NCBI RefSeq assembly: GCF_000374445.1
Contig: NZ_KB894410.1
Span: 163,544-227,543 of the forward strand
From: Actinokineospora enzanensis DSM 44649
GTDB lineage: Bacteria > Actinomycetota > Actinomycetes > Mycobacteriales > Pseudonocardiaceae
DNA length: 64,000 bases
Direction: 5' to 3'
Positions 9,052 through 16,983 of the stretch are shown here, piece after piece (position 1 is the stretch's first letter; each line of letters opens with the position of its first letter). Both the position numbers and the translations under genes were made by a program. The notes beneath the pieces are model-generated. The model saw only the letters and a program-made list of their open reading frames with translations, was not told where the DNA came from and made no database searches.

Positions 9052-9806
9052 CGCACACCTCCACAGACCGACACGATGTCCTCGTTCAGCTGCCTGGCCC
9101 GTCGATTCCCCAGATAGGGGCGCAGTCTGCCGCGCAGACTTGTCAGCTTCTGCTGGACGAAACCCGACCCACTCGCCCGAGCCACGTCGAGGACCGTCTC
9201 GGCGTGCATGGCCACCCGGGCGATGTCCCCGGACTGGAGCGCGACCACGGCCAGGTCCACCCCGACACTTGCCTGTCGGCGCGTCGACCCGGTGGTCAGT
9301 GCACCGGCCAGCGCCTTCTCGGCGGCCTCGGGCCGGTTCAACGCCAGATAGCAGGCCCCGCGTTCCTCGGGTAGCCGCGAACGGTCGAACCGCAACCACC
9401 CGTCGTTGTGTCCGGCCCCGGCCATGGTCAACAACCGCAGAACAGCTCGCCGCTCCACGTCGTCGCCTCCCTCGTCCGGAATCCGGTGCCCGGTCGTATC
9501 TTCGCCGAACCCAGCCTGAGGTGCCACATTCTCGACTGCGACCCGCCGCACCGCGAACCACAACAGGTCCGGAGGAATCCGGAGGGTGTTCGCCCACCAG
9601 GTGAGCTTGGTCAGGCTGTCGAGCGGCTTGCCGTTCTCGATCCGACTCAGCTGGGTCTGTGTCAACCCGGCCCAACCCGCGGCGATCTCCTGGGAGATAG
9701 GGACAGGTTGACAGGGATGGCATCGGAACGCCCGGATGACCTTGCCCATGTGCCACGTCTCCATCGCGGCCCGCATCTCTCCGTCGCACCAGAACTGGTC
9801 CGCCAT
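9048..9806 (-). CDS. XRE-family regulator with tetratricopeptide-like C-terminus
   Basis: A protein of about 252 residues. The helix-turn-helix is at about residues 38-75 (ISQEIAAGWAGLTQTQLSRI, then ENGKPLDSLTKLTWWANTLRIPPDLLW). The C-terminal 120 residues read as helical repeats (GACYLALNRPEAAEKALAGAL, then VDLAVVALQSGDIARVAMHAETVLDVA), as in actinomycete regulators with TPR-like sensory tails. The start at ATG 9806 may be too early; METWHMGKVIRAFRCHP at 9764 is an alternative. It is translationally coupled to the small duplicated-motif gene and divergent from a tiny gene at 9862. Confidence 0.82.
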   Translation of the reverse strand: MADQFWCDGEMRAAMETWHMGKVIRAFRCHPCQPVPISQEIAAGWAGLTQTQLSRIENGKPLDSLTKLTWWANTLRIPPDLLWFAVRRVAVENVAPQAGFGEDTTGHRIPDEGGDDVERRAVLRLLTMAGAGHNDGWLRFDRSRLPEERGACYLALNRPEAAEKALAGALTTGSTRRQASVGVDLAVVALQSGDIARVAMHAETVLDVARASGSGFVQQKLTSLRGRLRPYLGNRRARQLNEDIVSVCGGVR

Positions 9807-9861
9807 CCGTGGCGGCGCTGTGCGCAGCTCGTGGGTCGCGCGCTGGCACCGTGAGCACGCG

Positions 9862-10023
9862 GTGCAGGGCCAAGACGATGTGTACCTGCGTTTCGGATCC
9901 CCGGACGACGATTTCGAGCTGGCGTTGACCGAGCGGAGCCTGGAGCGGTTGATCGAGGTCGGCCGTCAGGCGCTCGGGGCGGTGCGACAGGCCGTGGTGG
10001 AGTTGCCGGACGTCGCGCAGTAG
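9862..10023 (+). CDS. Small conserved protein divergent from the XRE regulator
   Basis: A 53-residue frame from GTG 9862: QGQDDVYLRFGSPDDDFEL, then ALTERSLERLIEVGRQALGAV. It has the regular hydrophobic spacing of a beta hairpin followed by one long helix and unbiased composition, which suggests real coding rather than a shadow. The ribosome site is weak, and an upstream start within the longer frame is possible. Small genes of this kind often sit beside XRE regulators in actinomycetes, but I cannot name the family. Confidence 0.5.
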   Translation: MQGQDDVYLRFGSPDDDFELALTERSLERLIEVGRQALGAVRQAVVELPDVAQ

Positions 10024-10041
10024 CAGTTCGCGAGAAAGCCG

Positions 10042-10055
10042 CCCACGTACGTGGG
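10042..10055. other. Perfect 14-bp palindrome CCCACGTACGTGGG
   Basis: It lies 18 nt after the stop of the small gene and upstream of the large hairpin at 10093. It has no loop and could be a protein-binding site or part of the termination region. No regulator can be assigned. Confidence 0.4.
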
Positions 10056-10092
10056 TCCACCCACTTGAGCGACGCGTGTCCTTGCCTGGCAT

Positions 10093-10135
10093 ACGGAAGA
10101 AGCCGCCACCGGACTGCGGTGGCGGCTTCTTCCGT
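10093..10135. terminator. Very strong bidirectional hairpin
   Basis: Two perfect 19-nt arms (10093-10111 and 10117-10135) enclose the 5-nt loop GACTG. The arms begin ACGGAAGAAGCCGCC. The hairpin lies 22 nt from the stop of the leftward type VII substrate gene and about 70 nt after the rightward small gene. It therefore closes both convergent transcripts. Confidence 0.85.
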
Positions 10136-10157
10136 CAAGAACCACTGCTGGCAAGAA

Positions 10158-11777
10158 CTACTGCTGGGCGATGGCCGGGCTGCCCGTCCCGAGCCCACCC
10201 TCAAGCGCGTGCATCAGCGAGCCCCACTGGGCCAGGAAGTACATGACCCCGGCCAGCATGTTGTCCACCGGTTCCCAGATGTTGTCGTGCCCCGCCACCT
10301 GGTGCTGCTGGAACACCGGGTCGGTGAGCTGCATCATCCCCTTGGGCGGCACCCCGTTCGCCGCGTTGGGGTCCTGCAGGTCGATCGCGTGCGGGTTGCC
10401 GCCGGAGGTGCGGTCGACGATCTGGGCGATCTGCTCGGCGTTGATCTTCGAAGGGTCCACGCCGTGGTCGATGAGGATCTCCACGGCCGCGCCGATCCAG
10501 CGCGCGCGGTCGACCATGGAGGCGGGGGCGCCCGGGGTGGGCGGCCCGCCGCTGGGGCCGAGGCTGGGGACCTGGACCTGTCCGGGCAGGCCCGTCTGGT
10601 TCTGATACGTCGGCGCCTGCCCCGACCCGCCCACCGGCTGCTGATAGCCCGTGTACGAGGGCACCCCGCCCTGGTTGTACGTCGGCGCCTGCCCCGACCC
10701 ACCCCCGGGCTGCTGGTACCCGGTGTACGAGGGCACCGCCCCCTGCTGGTACGTCGGCTGGTACCCGCCGGTGTTCCCGCCGGACGGCTGGTACCCCGGG
10801 TACGACGGCACCGCCCCCTGCGTGTAGTTCGGCTGGTACCCCCCGGTGCTCCCGCTCGACTGCTGATACCCCGTGAACGACGGCGGCGCGGTCGACGTGT
10901 ACGTCGGCCCCGACTGCGGGTTCGTGTTGGTGTACCGCTGGTTCGCGGCAGTGTCCACACCGCCGGTGTTCACCTGCGGTGCCTGCGTCGTGGTCGCACC
11001 GGGCGAGGTGTGAGCCTTGCCGCCGATGGTCTCCAGGAGCTGCTTCACCGACTTGGCCAGGTTCACGATCTTCTGGACCGTGGACAGAATCTTCTGCAGC
11101 GAGGAGACGAACTTCTGCACCTTGCCCAGGATCTTCTGCGCGGTCTGCACCGCCTGCGCCACCGACTTGGCGATGCCCTCGGCGATGCTGGCACCGAAGC
11201 TCAGCCAGGCCTTGGCCAGCGCCTCGATGATGATCATGATGACCTTCTGCACGCACTGGTTGATGAAGTCCAGTACGGCCTTGCGCACCTCGGCCAGCAG
11301 CTTGCCCGCGCCGTCGATCGCGCCGCCCACGGCCTTGCTGACCTGGGCCAGCGCGTCCAATCCCTCGGCCTGGGTGGCGGCGGCCTTGCGGTAGGAGTCG
11401 GCCGCGCCGCCCTGCCAGTTGCAGGTCTCGCTCTGCACCGCGGCCCGGTACTTCTCCGCGGTCTGGGTGATCTGGGTGCCCGCGCGGACCCAGCCCTGGG
11501 CGCTGCTGATGATCGAGTTCGCGTCGCCGAGCAGCTTGTCGAACGGCTCGCGGATGAACTTGATGTGCTGGATGATCCAGCCGAACCCGGCGCCCGCGCA
11601 GGCGCCGAGCGGGTCGTTGGCGATGTTGATGACGTCCATCGCCACGTTGGTGACACCGAGGCCCGCGTCCAGCCAGTCGCCCCGGTCGATCGCGGCCTTG
11701 GCGCCGCGGATGTCGTTGTTGAGGCTGGTCGCGGCCTGCTGACCGGTCGACTGGCCCGTGCTTGTCGCCGTTGCCAC
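10158..11777 (-). CDS. Type VII secretion substrate with WXG region, GYQP-rich repeats and lysozyme-like C-terminus
   Basis: A 539-residue protein, probably exported. Residues 1-250 are helical; a WQG motif at 121-123 in CNWQGGAADSYRKAA resembles the turn of WXG100 proteins, and long amphipathic helices follow. Residues 298-396 hold four 24-25-residue repeats. Residues about 420-530 match the soluble lytic transglycosylase/phage lysozyme fold (SGGNPHAIDLQDPNAANGVP, then KGMMQLTDPVF and AGVMYFLAQWG). The catalytic glutamate expected before SGGNP is T457, so hydrolysis is doubtful. The GTG start overlaps the upstream TAG (TAGTG), giving an operon with the EspC-like and YbaB-like genes. Confidence 0.85.
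   Translation of the reverse strand: MATATSTGQSTGQQAATSLNNDIRGAKAAIDRGDWLDAGLGVTNVAMDVINIANDPLGACAGAGFGWIIQHIKFIREPFDKLLGDANSIISSAQGWVRAGTQITQTAEKYRAAVQSETCNWQGGAADSYRKAAATQAEGLDALAQVSKAVGGAIDGAGKLLAEVRKAVLDFINQCVQKVIMIIIEALAKAWLSFGASIAEGIAKSVAQAVQTAQKILGKVQKFVSSLQKILSTVQKIVNLAKSVKQLLETIGGKAHTSPGATTTQAPQVNTGGVDTAANQRYTNTNPQSGPTYTSTAPPSFTGYQQSSGSTGGYQPNYTQGAVPSYPGYQPSGGNTGGYQPTYQQGAVPSYTGYQQPGGGSGQAPTYNQGGVPSYTGYQQPVGGSGQAPTYQNQTGLPGQVQVPSLGPSGGPPTPGAPASMVDRARWIGAAVEILIDHGVDPSKINAEQIAQIVDRTSGGNPHAIDLQDPNAANGVPPKGMMQLTDPVFQQHQVAGHDNIWEPVDNMLAGVMYFLAQWGSLMHALEGGLGTGSPAIAQQ
10590..10886 (-). repeat. Four in-frame 72-75-nt repeats encoding a Gly/Tyr/Gln/Pro linker
   Basis: The repeats encode units of the type VPSYxGYQQPGGGSGQAPTY (residues 298-396 of the gene at 10158). 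They form a flexible linker between the helical WXG part and the lysozyme-like domain. Low-complexity Tyr/Gln/Pro linkers of this sort are common in cell-wall proteins. Confidence 0.85.
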
Positions 11778-12079
11778 TACGCCTTCCCCCCGCCGAAGGT
11801 GTTCGCGTTGCCCAGGTCGATCTGCTCGTAGTCCTTCGCGACCTCCTCGATGCCCTTGCGGACGTCGTCGATCGCGGTGGCCACCTTCTGGATGCCCTGC
11901 AGCACGTCACCGCAGGCGGCCAGGATCGCGGTGGCGAAGAACTGGCCGATCATCCCGTAGGCGGCGTCGGAGACCGACTGCGTCGACCCCGTCGCCGACT
12001 GCACCTGGGATGAGCAGGTGGCGACGGTGCGGGCATGCACCCGCATCTCCGCCACGTTGACGTTGAACCCTGTGCCCAT
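11777..12079 (-). CDS. EspC/WXG100-like type VII secretion protein
   Basis: A 100-residue two-helix protein: FNVNVAEMRVHARTVATCSS, a polar turn, then YGMIGQFFATAILAACGDVL and a charged tail (KDYEQIDLGNANTFGGGKA). The V-x-x-HA-x-x-V start and the AYGxIGQFF pattern are those of the ESX EspC family, whose members are secreted as helical hairpins. GAGG precedes the ATG by about 8 nt. The gene is 17 nt downstream of the YbaB-like gene and touches the next gene by one base. No ESX membrane ATPase lies in the window, so the secretion machinery must be elsewhere. Confidence 0.8.
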   Translation of the reverse strand: MGTGFNVNVAEMRVHARTVATCSSQVQSATGSTQSVSDAAYGMIGQFFATAILAACGDVLQGIQKVATAIDDVRKGIEEVAKDYEQIDLGNANTFGGGKA

Positions 12080-12096
12080 GAGATCCGCCTCGGTTC

Positions 12097-12537
12097 CTAG
12101 TTCACGACTTCGGGGGGGTTGTCGAAGTACTCGTCGTCGGAGCGCGGCGCGCGCTCGGCGCGGACAGGCTCTTCGTCCGGGTCGGTGCCGTCGCCGGTGT
12201 AGCCCTCCGGCATCGCGGCCTTCACCACGTCCAACGCGGGCGAGTCGCCGACCAGCTCCGCCATCGTGGCCACGACCTGGGCACTGGCATCCCGCTGCGC
12301 CTCCCGGGTGACCTCCAGGATGAGCCGGGCGAGCTGCTCGGGTTCGTGGTCGCGCGCGCCCTGGCGCAGCACCAGGCCCGTGGTGGCGCCCGACGCGCTG
12401 ACCCGCACGGTGACCTCGCCGTCGGCGGACGTCGCGGTGCCCCCCACCTCCCGCAGCGCCTTGTCCGCCTTCTGCGCACTGGCCGCGGCGTTTCTGAGCG
12501 TCTCGTCGTACTGCGCGAGCCACTGCTCGGGGTCCAT
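12097..12537 (-). CDS. YbaB/EbfC nucleoid-associated family protein
   Basis: A 146-residue protein. The YbaB fold is seen as an N-terminal helix (EQWLAQYDETLRNAAASAQK), a three-strand sheet (GEVTVRVSASGATTGLVL) and a second helix (LARLILEVTREAQRDASAQV). An acidic tail of about 30 residues follows (DPDEEPVRAERAPRSDDEYF). YbaB-like proteins heading type VII substrate operons are frequent in actinomycetes, where they may act as DNA-binding or chaperone-like partners. The latter role is inference. It is the first gene of the leftward three-gene operon. Confidence 0.85.
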   Translation of the reverse strand: MDPEQWLAQYDETLRNAAASAQKADKALREVGGTATSADGEVTVRVSASGATTGLVLRQGARDHEPEQLARLILEVTREAQRDASAQVVATMAELVGDSPALDVVKAAMPEGYTGDGTDPDEEPVRAERAPRSDDEYFDNPPEVVN

Positions 12538-12723
12538 CTGCCTGCCCTTCCCAAGGTCCAACCCGGATCGTCCGCCCCGGGTATGACGGAGCATTCCGCG
12601 TTCGGTTCCGCGTCGGCGAGCAATCGGGCAAACCGTTTGCGGTCGCACCCGACCAGTCGGTAACCGGCGCGGGCCCGGCGGGGATACTGGGGGCGGGCGA
12701 TGCCGTGGGAAGGGGCCGGGTTC

Positions 12724-13617
12724 GTGTTGGAGGTCGACGGGATCACCAAGCGCTACGGCGACGTGCTCGCCTGCGACCGGGTGAGCTTCACCGTCGCCCC
12801 CGGCGAGGTGTTCGGCTTCGTCGGCGCCAACGGCGCGGGCAAGACCACCGCGCTGCGGATCGCGCTCGGCGTGTTGTCCGCCGACGCGGGCGCGGTGCGC
12901 TGGGCGGGCGCCCCGGTCGACCACGCCGCCCGCCGCCGCTTCGGCTACCTGCCCGAGGAGCGCGGTCTCTATCCCCGGATGCGGGTCCTGGAACACCTCG
13001 TCTACCTGGCCGAGCTGCACGGCTTCGATGTCACCCGGGCGGACGGCGACGCCGAGCGCTGGCTCAGCAGGCTCGGCCTGCGCGAGCACCGTGACACCGA
13101 GGTGCAGCGGCTGAGCCTGGGCAACCAGCAGCGCGTCCAGCTGGCTGCCGCGCTGGTGCACGACCCCGGCCTGCTGTTGCTCGACGAGCCGTTCTCCGGG
13201 CTGGACCCGGTGGCCGTCGACCTGCTGTCCGCGGTGCTGCGCGAACGGGCGGGCGCGGGCGTGCCGGTGGTGTTCTCCAGCCACCAGCTCGACCTGGTGG
13301 AACGGCTGTGCGACCGGGTCGGGATCATCCAATCGGGCAGGCTGGTGGCCTGTGGCACGGTCGCCGAGCTGCGCTCCGGGATGGGCAGCACGCTGCTGGT
13401 CGAGGCCCCCGCCGCCGCGTCGGGCTGGGCCGACGGGCTGCCCGGGGTCACCGTCCTGGGCGTCCACAACGGACAAACCCGGCTCCGGCTGGCGGCAGGC
13501 GTGGACGACCAGCCGGTACTCGCCGCCGCCCTGGCCACCGGCCCGGTGCGCGGCTTCACCCATCAGCGGCCGTCACTGGCCGAGCTGTACCGTGAGGTCG
13601 TGGGAGACGGCGCGTGA
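12724..13617 (+). CDS. ABC transporter ATP-binding protein
   Basis: About 297 residues. Walker A is GANGAGKT, the signature is LSLGNQQRVQL (a slightly divergent LSGGQ), and Walker B is LLLLDEPFSGLDP with a downstream switch histidine in SSHQLDLVE. The C-terminal 80 residues form the extra domain seen in NatA/DrrA-type exporters. The GTG at 12724 is favoured because GGAAGGGG lies nine nucleotides upstream; ATG 12700 would add eight residues. Its stop overlaps the permease start by four bases. Export of a small molecule or ion is expected; the substrate is unknown. Confidence 0.93.
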   Translation: MLEVDGITKRYGDVLACDRVSFTVAPGEVFGFVGANGAGKTTALRIALGVLSADAGAVRWAGAPVDHAARRRFGYLPEERGLYPRMRVLEHLVYLAELHGFDVTRADGDAERWLSRLGLREHRDTEVQRLSLGNQQRVQLAAALVHDPGLLLLDEPFSGLDPVAVDLLSAVLRERAGAGVPVVFSSHQLDLVERLCDRVGIIQSGRLVACGTVAELRSGMGSTLLVEAPAAASGWADGLPGVTVLGVHNGQTRLRLAAGVDDQPVLAAALATGPVRGFTHQRPSLAELYREVVGDGA

Positions 13618-14801
13618 GCCCCGCGCGGGCGGTCTGGCTGGTCGCGCGGCGGGAGCTGCGGACCAGGCTGCGGGCCCGCTCCTTCCTCATCGGCACCGCC
13701 GTCTCGATCGCCGTCCTGGTCGCCTTCGTGCTGATGCAGGGCACCCTGTTCGGCGCCGAACGGGCGACCCGGGTCGGGCTGGTCGGGCAGGCCACCGCCG
13801 TCGCCGGATCGCTCACCGAGGAGGCGCTGGCGCGCGGGCTGGAGGTGCGGGTCAGCACGGTCCGCGACCCGGCGGCAGGCGAGTCCGCGATCACCGATGG
13901 CGACCTCGACGCGCTGGTCACCGGCACTCCGGCGGCGTTGCACGTGGTGGTGGACGAGTCGTTGGACGAGAACCTGCGGCGTGCGCTGAACACGTTGGTG
14001 CAACGGGAGGTGCTGCGCGCGCAGCTGGCGTCGGTCGAGGAGCTCGACCCGGACCAGGTGCTGGCCACGGTCGCGGACGCGACGGTGGACGTGCGGTCGT
14101 TGCGGGCGCCGGACCCGAGCCACGAGCAGCGGTTGGCGTTGGCCCTGGTGATCGTGGCCCTGCTGTATCTGTCGTTGTTGTTGTACGGGACGTTGGTGGC
14201 GCAGGGGGTCGTGGAGGAGAAGTCCAGCCGGGTCGTGGAGATCCTGCTGGCGACTGTCCGGCCGTGGGAGTTGTTGGCGGGCAAGGTGATCGGTCTGGGC
14301 CTGGTAGGACTGGCACAGCTGGTGGTGGTGGGCGGCGCCGGGGTGGCGTTGGCGGTATTCGCGGGTGTGCTGACGATCCCGTCCGTGGCAGTGGGGACTC
14401 TGCTGTGGGGGCTGCTCTGGTACCTGCTGGGTTATCTGTTCTACGCGTCGGTGTTCGCGGCGGCGGGGTCGTTGGTGTCGCGGCAGGAGGAGACGCAATC
14501 GGTGTTGTTGCCGGTGACGTCGGTTCTCGTGCTGGCGTTCGTGCTGAGCTTCGGACTGCTGACGCGCGCGCCCAACGCGAGCGCGACGGCGGTGCTGTCG
14601 GTACTGCCACCGTTCGCGCCGATCCTCACTCCCGGCCGGATGGCGCTGTCGGCCGCGACAGGGTGGCAGGTCGTCATCGCGATAGTGCTCACATTGGCCT
14701 CTGTCGTCGTCCTGGCCTGGTTGTCCGGTCGGATCTACGCGGGCGCGGTTCTACGCACCGGTGCACGGCTGCGGTTGCGTGAGGTGCTGCGGCGCCATTG
14801 A
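13614..14801 (+). CDS. ABC-2 type permease (NatB-like)
   Basis: A 395-residue membrane protein. One membrane segment is near residues 20-45 (SFLIGTAVSIAVLVAFVLMQ), then an extracytoplasmic region of about 130 residues. A block of five or six segments follows from residue about 175, including the family motif GVVEEKSSRVVEILLATVRP. It is coupled to the ATPase gene by a GTGA overlap and forms the exporter's membrane part. Its stop lies one base from the stop of the convergent glpD gene, so no room is left for a separate terminator. Confidence 0.92.
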   Translation: MSPARAVWLVARRELRTRLRARSFLIGTAVSIAVLVAFVLMQGTLFGAERATRVGLVGQATAVAGSLTEEALARGLEVRVSTVRDPAAGESAITDGDLDALVTGTPAALHVVVDESLDENLRRALNTLVQREVLRAQLASVEELDPDQVLATVADATVDVRSLRAPDPSHEQRLALALVIVALLYLSLLLYGTLVAQGVVEEKSSRVVEILLATVRPWELLAGKVIGLGLVGLAQLVVVGGAGVALAVFAGVLTIPSVAVGTLLWGLLWYLLGYLFYASVFAAAGSLVSRQEETQSVLLPVTSVLVLAFVLSFGLLTRAPNASATAVLSVLPPFAPILTPGRMALSAATGWQVVIAIVLTLASVVVLAWLSGRIYAGAVLRTGARLRLREVLRRH

Positions 14802-14802
14802 G

Positions 14803-16353
14803 TCACAGGCCGTTCAAGGTCTTCGTGACCAGCTCCGTCACCACCGGCAGCGCGGCCTCTGCGTCGCCCGCGACCAGACCCACGCGAGTCCGTCGGTGCA
14901 GGACGTCCTCCGGAGACAGCGCGCCCTCGTGCCGGACGGCCCACACGACCTCCGCCGCCGTCACGTCCATCCCCGGCGCGACCGGCCTGCCGAGCCGTTC
15001 GTCCAGCAGGCCCAGGGCGTGCACGGTGGACGCCTCCGTCCCATACCGGGCGACCAGCCGCGCCGGAGCATCCACAGTGGACAGAACGCGCCGCGGTGCC
15101 GCGCCGACCAGTGGGAGGCTCCGGGTCCGTGACGGCCCCGCGGCCAGGCCCGCCGCCGCGACCGCCGCGTCCACGGCGTCGGCGGCCATCGCCCGATAGG
15201 TGGTCAGCTTGCCGCCGACCAGCGTGATCACCCCGTCCGGCGCGGTCAGCACGGCATGGTGCCGGGACAGGTCCGCGCTCTGCCGCGCCACCCCCGGCGC
15301 GTCCACCAGCGGCCGCAGCCCGGCGAACGCGCCCAGCACGTCCGCCCCGGTCAACCGGCGTTCCAGCACCGAGGAGGCCACGTCAAGCAGGAAGTCCACA
15401 TCGGACTCCGGCACCGCGGGGACCGCCGGGATCGGACCGTCCACCGGCTCGTCGGTCAGACCCACGTAGACCCGGCCGTCGTCCTGCGGCAGCACGATCA
15501 CGAACCGGCCGAACGGGCCCGGGACCGGCACCGTCAACGCCGTCGCCGCGCCGCCGACCGCCGCCGCCGACAGCACCAGGTGCGACCCGCGCGAGGGCCG
15601 CAACCGCACCGACGGCACCAGCTCACCCGCCCACACGCCCGTCGCGTTGACCACCGCCCGCGCGCGGATCTCCACGCGGCGGTCGGTCAACCCGTCCACG
15701 ACCTCCGCGGACCGGCCGGTCACCGCCGTCACCCTGGCCCGGGTGATGATCCGCGCGCCCAGCCCCGCCGCCGTGCGCGCGAGCGCCACGACCAGGCGTG
15801 CGTCGTCGACCAGCTGCCCGTCGAACGACAGCAGCCCCCCGCGCAGCCCCGTCCGGCGCAACCCCGGCGCGAGCGCGAGGGCTTCCGGCGCGGAGACGCG
15901 GCGCGGGCGGGGGAGCAGGTCGGCGGGAGTGCGCGCGGCCCGCCGCAGACCGTCGCCCGCCACCAGGCCCGCGTAGGTCAGCGCCGCGTCGCGGGTGGAC
16001 ACCGGCGGGTGCAGCGGCACCAGCTGCGGCAGCGCGCGGGTCAGGTGCGGCGCGGTCGTGCCCATCAGCACGCCCCGCTCCACCGCGCTCTCGTGCGCCA
16101 GCCCGACATCCCCCTTGGCCAGGTAGCGCAGGCCGCCGTGGACGAGCTTGCTGGACCAGCGGGACGTCCCGAACGCCAGGTCCTCGGCCTCCACCAGGGC
16201 CACCCGCAGCCCACGGGACGCGGCGTCCAGCGCCACCCCGGCGCCGGTCACGCCGCCGCCGACCACCAGCAGGTCGACGACCTCGCCGTCGGTGAGCGCG
16301 GCCAGGTCGGCCGCGCGGCGCTCGGCGTGCAGGTCGGTGTCGGGGTGGGTCAT
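14803..16353 (-). CDS. glpD: Glycerol-3-phosphate dehydrogenase, FAD-dependent
   Basis: A 516-residue flavoenzyme oxidising glycerol 3-phosphate to dihydroxyacetone phosphate and passing electrons to quinone at the membrane. The FAD-binding Rossmann motif is VVGGGVTGAGVALDAASRGL (about residues 30-50), followed by GTSRWSSKLVHGGLRYL. Substrate-domain hallmarks are LLSFDGQLVDDARL, NATGVWAG and LVGGKLTTYRAMA. It follows the tetR gene by 13 nt on the same strand. This tetR-glpD pair divergent from a flavoprotein matches M. tuberculosis Rv2250c-Rv2249c and Rv2251, so a conserved lipid or glycerol-ether role is plausible. Confidence 0.95.
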   Translation of the reverse strand: MTHPDTDLHAERRAADLAALTDGEVVDLLVVGGGVTGAGVALDAASRGLRVALVEAEDLAFGTSRWSSKLVHGGLRYLAKGDVGLAHESAVERGVLMGTTAPHLTRALPQLVPLHPPVSTRDAALTYAGLVAGDGLRRAARTPADLLPRPRRVSAPEALALAPGLRRTGLRGGLLSFDGQLVDDARLVVALARTAAGLGARIITRARVTAVTGRSAEVVDGLTDRRVEIRARAVVNATGVWAGELVPSVRLRPSRGSHLVLSAAAVGGAATALTVPVPGPFGRFVIVLPQDDGRVYVGLTDEPVDGPIPAVPAVPESDVDFLLDVASSVLERRLTGADVLGAFAGLRPLVDAPGVARQSADLSRHHAVLTAPDGVITLVGGKLTTYRAMAADAVDAAVAAAGLAAGPSRTRSLPLVGAAPRRVLSTVDAPARLVARYGTEASTVHALGLLDERLGRPVAPGMDVTAAEVVWAVRHEGALSPEDVLHRRTRVGLVAGDAEAALPVVTELVTKTLNGL

Positions 16354-16366
16354 CGGGTCTCCGTGG

Positions 16367-16966
16367 TCAGGGTGGGGTCAGACTCGCATCGATGAGGTGG
16401 GCCAGCTCGTCCAGCAACGCGGCCGCGTCCACGTCCGCGGTGGCCGGGCCGTGCGAGAGCGCGAACGACTGCACCACCAGCAGCAGCGCCCGCGCCTGGG
16501 TGGCGGTGTCGGCGAGCCGGATGGAGCCGTCCTCGTGCCCGGCGACCAGCTGGGCCAGCAGGAACTGCTCGGCGATGTGCTGCGTGCTGCCCAGCCGCTC
16601 CACCACGTAGGGCAGCACCAGCTCGCCGTCCCGGTCGAGCACGGTGCGCAGCAGCGGGTCGGCGACCAGCGCGCGTACCCCGGCCACCGCGCCCGCGACC
16701 AGCCGCGCCCGCGCGTGCGGCCCCTCCGCCGCGTGCGCCGTGCGGGTCAGCAGCTGGCCGAACTCCCTGGTCATCAGCGTCGCCAGCAGGCTGCGCACGT
16801 CCGGGAAGCGGCGGTAGAGCGTCATCCGGCTGACCCCGCCGCGGCGCGCCACGTCGGTCAGCGTGGTGCGCCGCACGCCGTGCGTGAGCACGCACTCGCG
16901 GGCGGCATCCAGCAGGACGTCGTCCTCCACCCGACTGGGCGAAACCGTGTGACGTTTTAACGTCAT
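16367..16966 (-). CDS. TetR family regulator of the glpD/flavoprotein locus
   Basis: A 199-residue repressor with helix-turn-helix RTTLTDVARRGGVSRMTLYR at about residues 33-52, then RFPDVRSL. The start ATG 16966 lies inside the inverted repeat 16947-16975 and has no clear ribosome site, so a leaderless transcript is possible. It is the first gene of the leftward operon with glpD and is divergent from the FAD-binding oxidase gene, 17 bp away. It probably represses both directions. It corresponds in position to Rv2250c. Confidence 0.9.
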   Translation of the reverse strand: MTLKRHTVSPSRVEDDVLLDAARECVLTHGVRRTTLTDVARRGGVSRMTLYRRFPDVRSLLATLMTREFGQLLTRTAHAAEGPHARARLVAGAVAGVRALVADPLLRTVLDRDGELVLPYVVERLGSTQHIAEQFLLAQLVAGHEDGSIRLADTATQARALLLVVQSFALSHGPATADVDAAALLDELAHLIDASLTPP

Positions 16967-16975
16967 GTGTCACAC
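16947..16975. promoter_or_regulatory. Inverted-repeat operator overlapping the tetR start codon
   Basis: The outer arms GTGTGAC (16947-16953) and GTCACAC (16969-16975) are perfect inverted repeats. An inner near-palindrome TGACGTTTTAACGTCA (16950-16965) overlaps the left arm. The site covers the TetR start codon and reaches to 9 nt before the flavoprotein GTG, so one bound repressor would cover both gene starts. Confidence 0.65.
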
Positions 16976-16983
16976 TCTATTCC

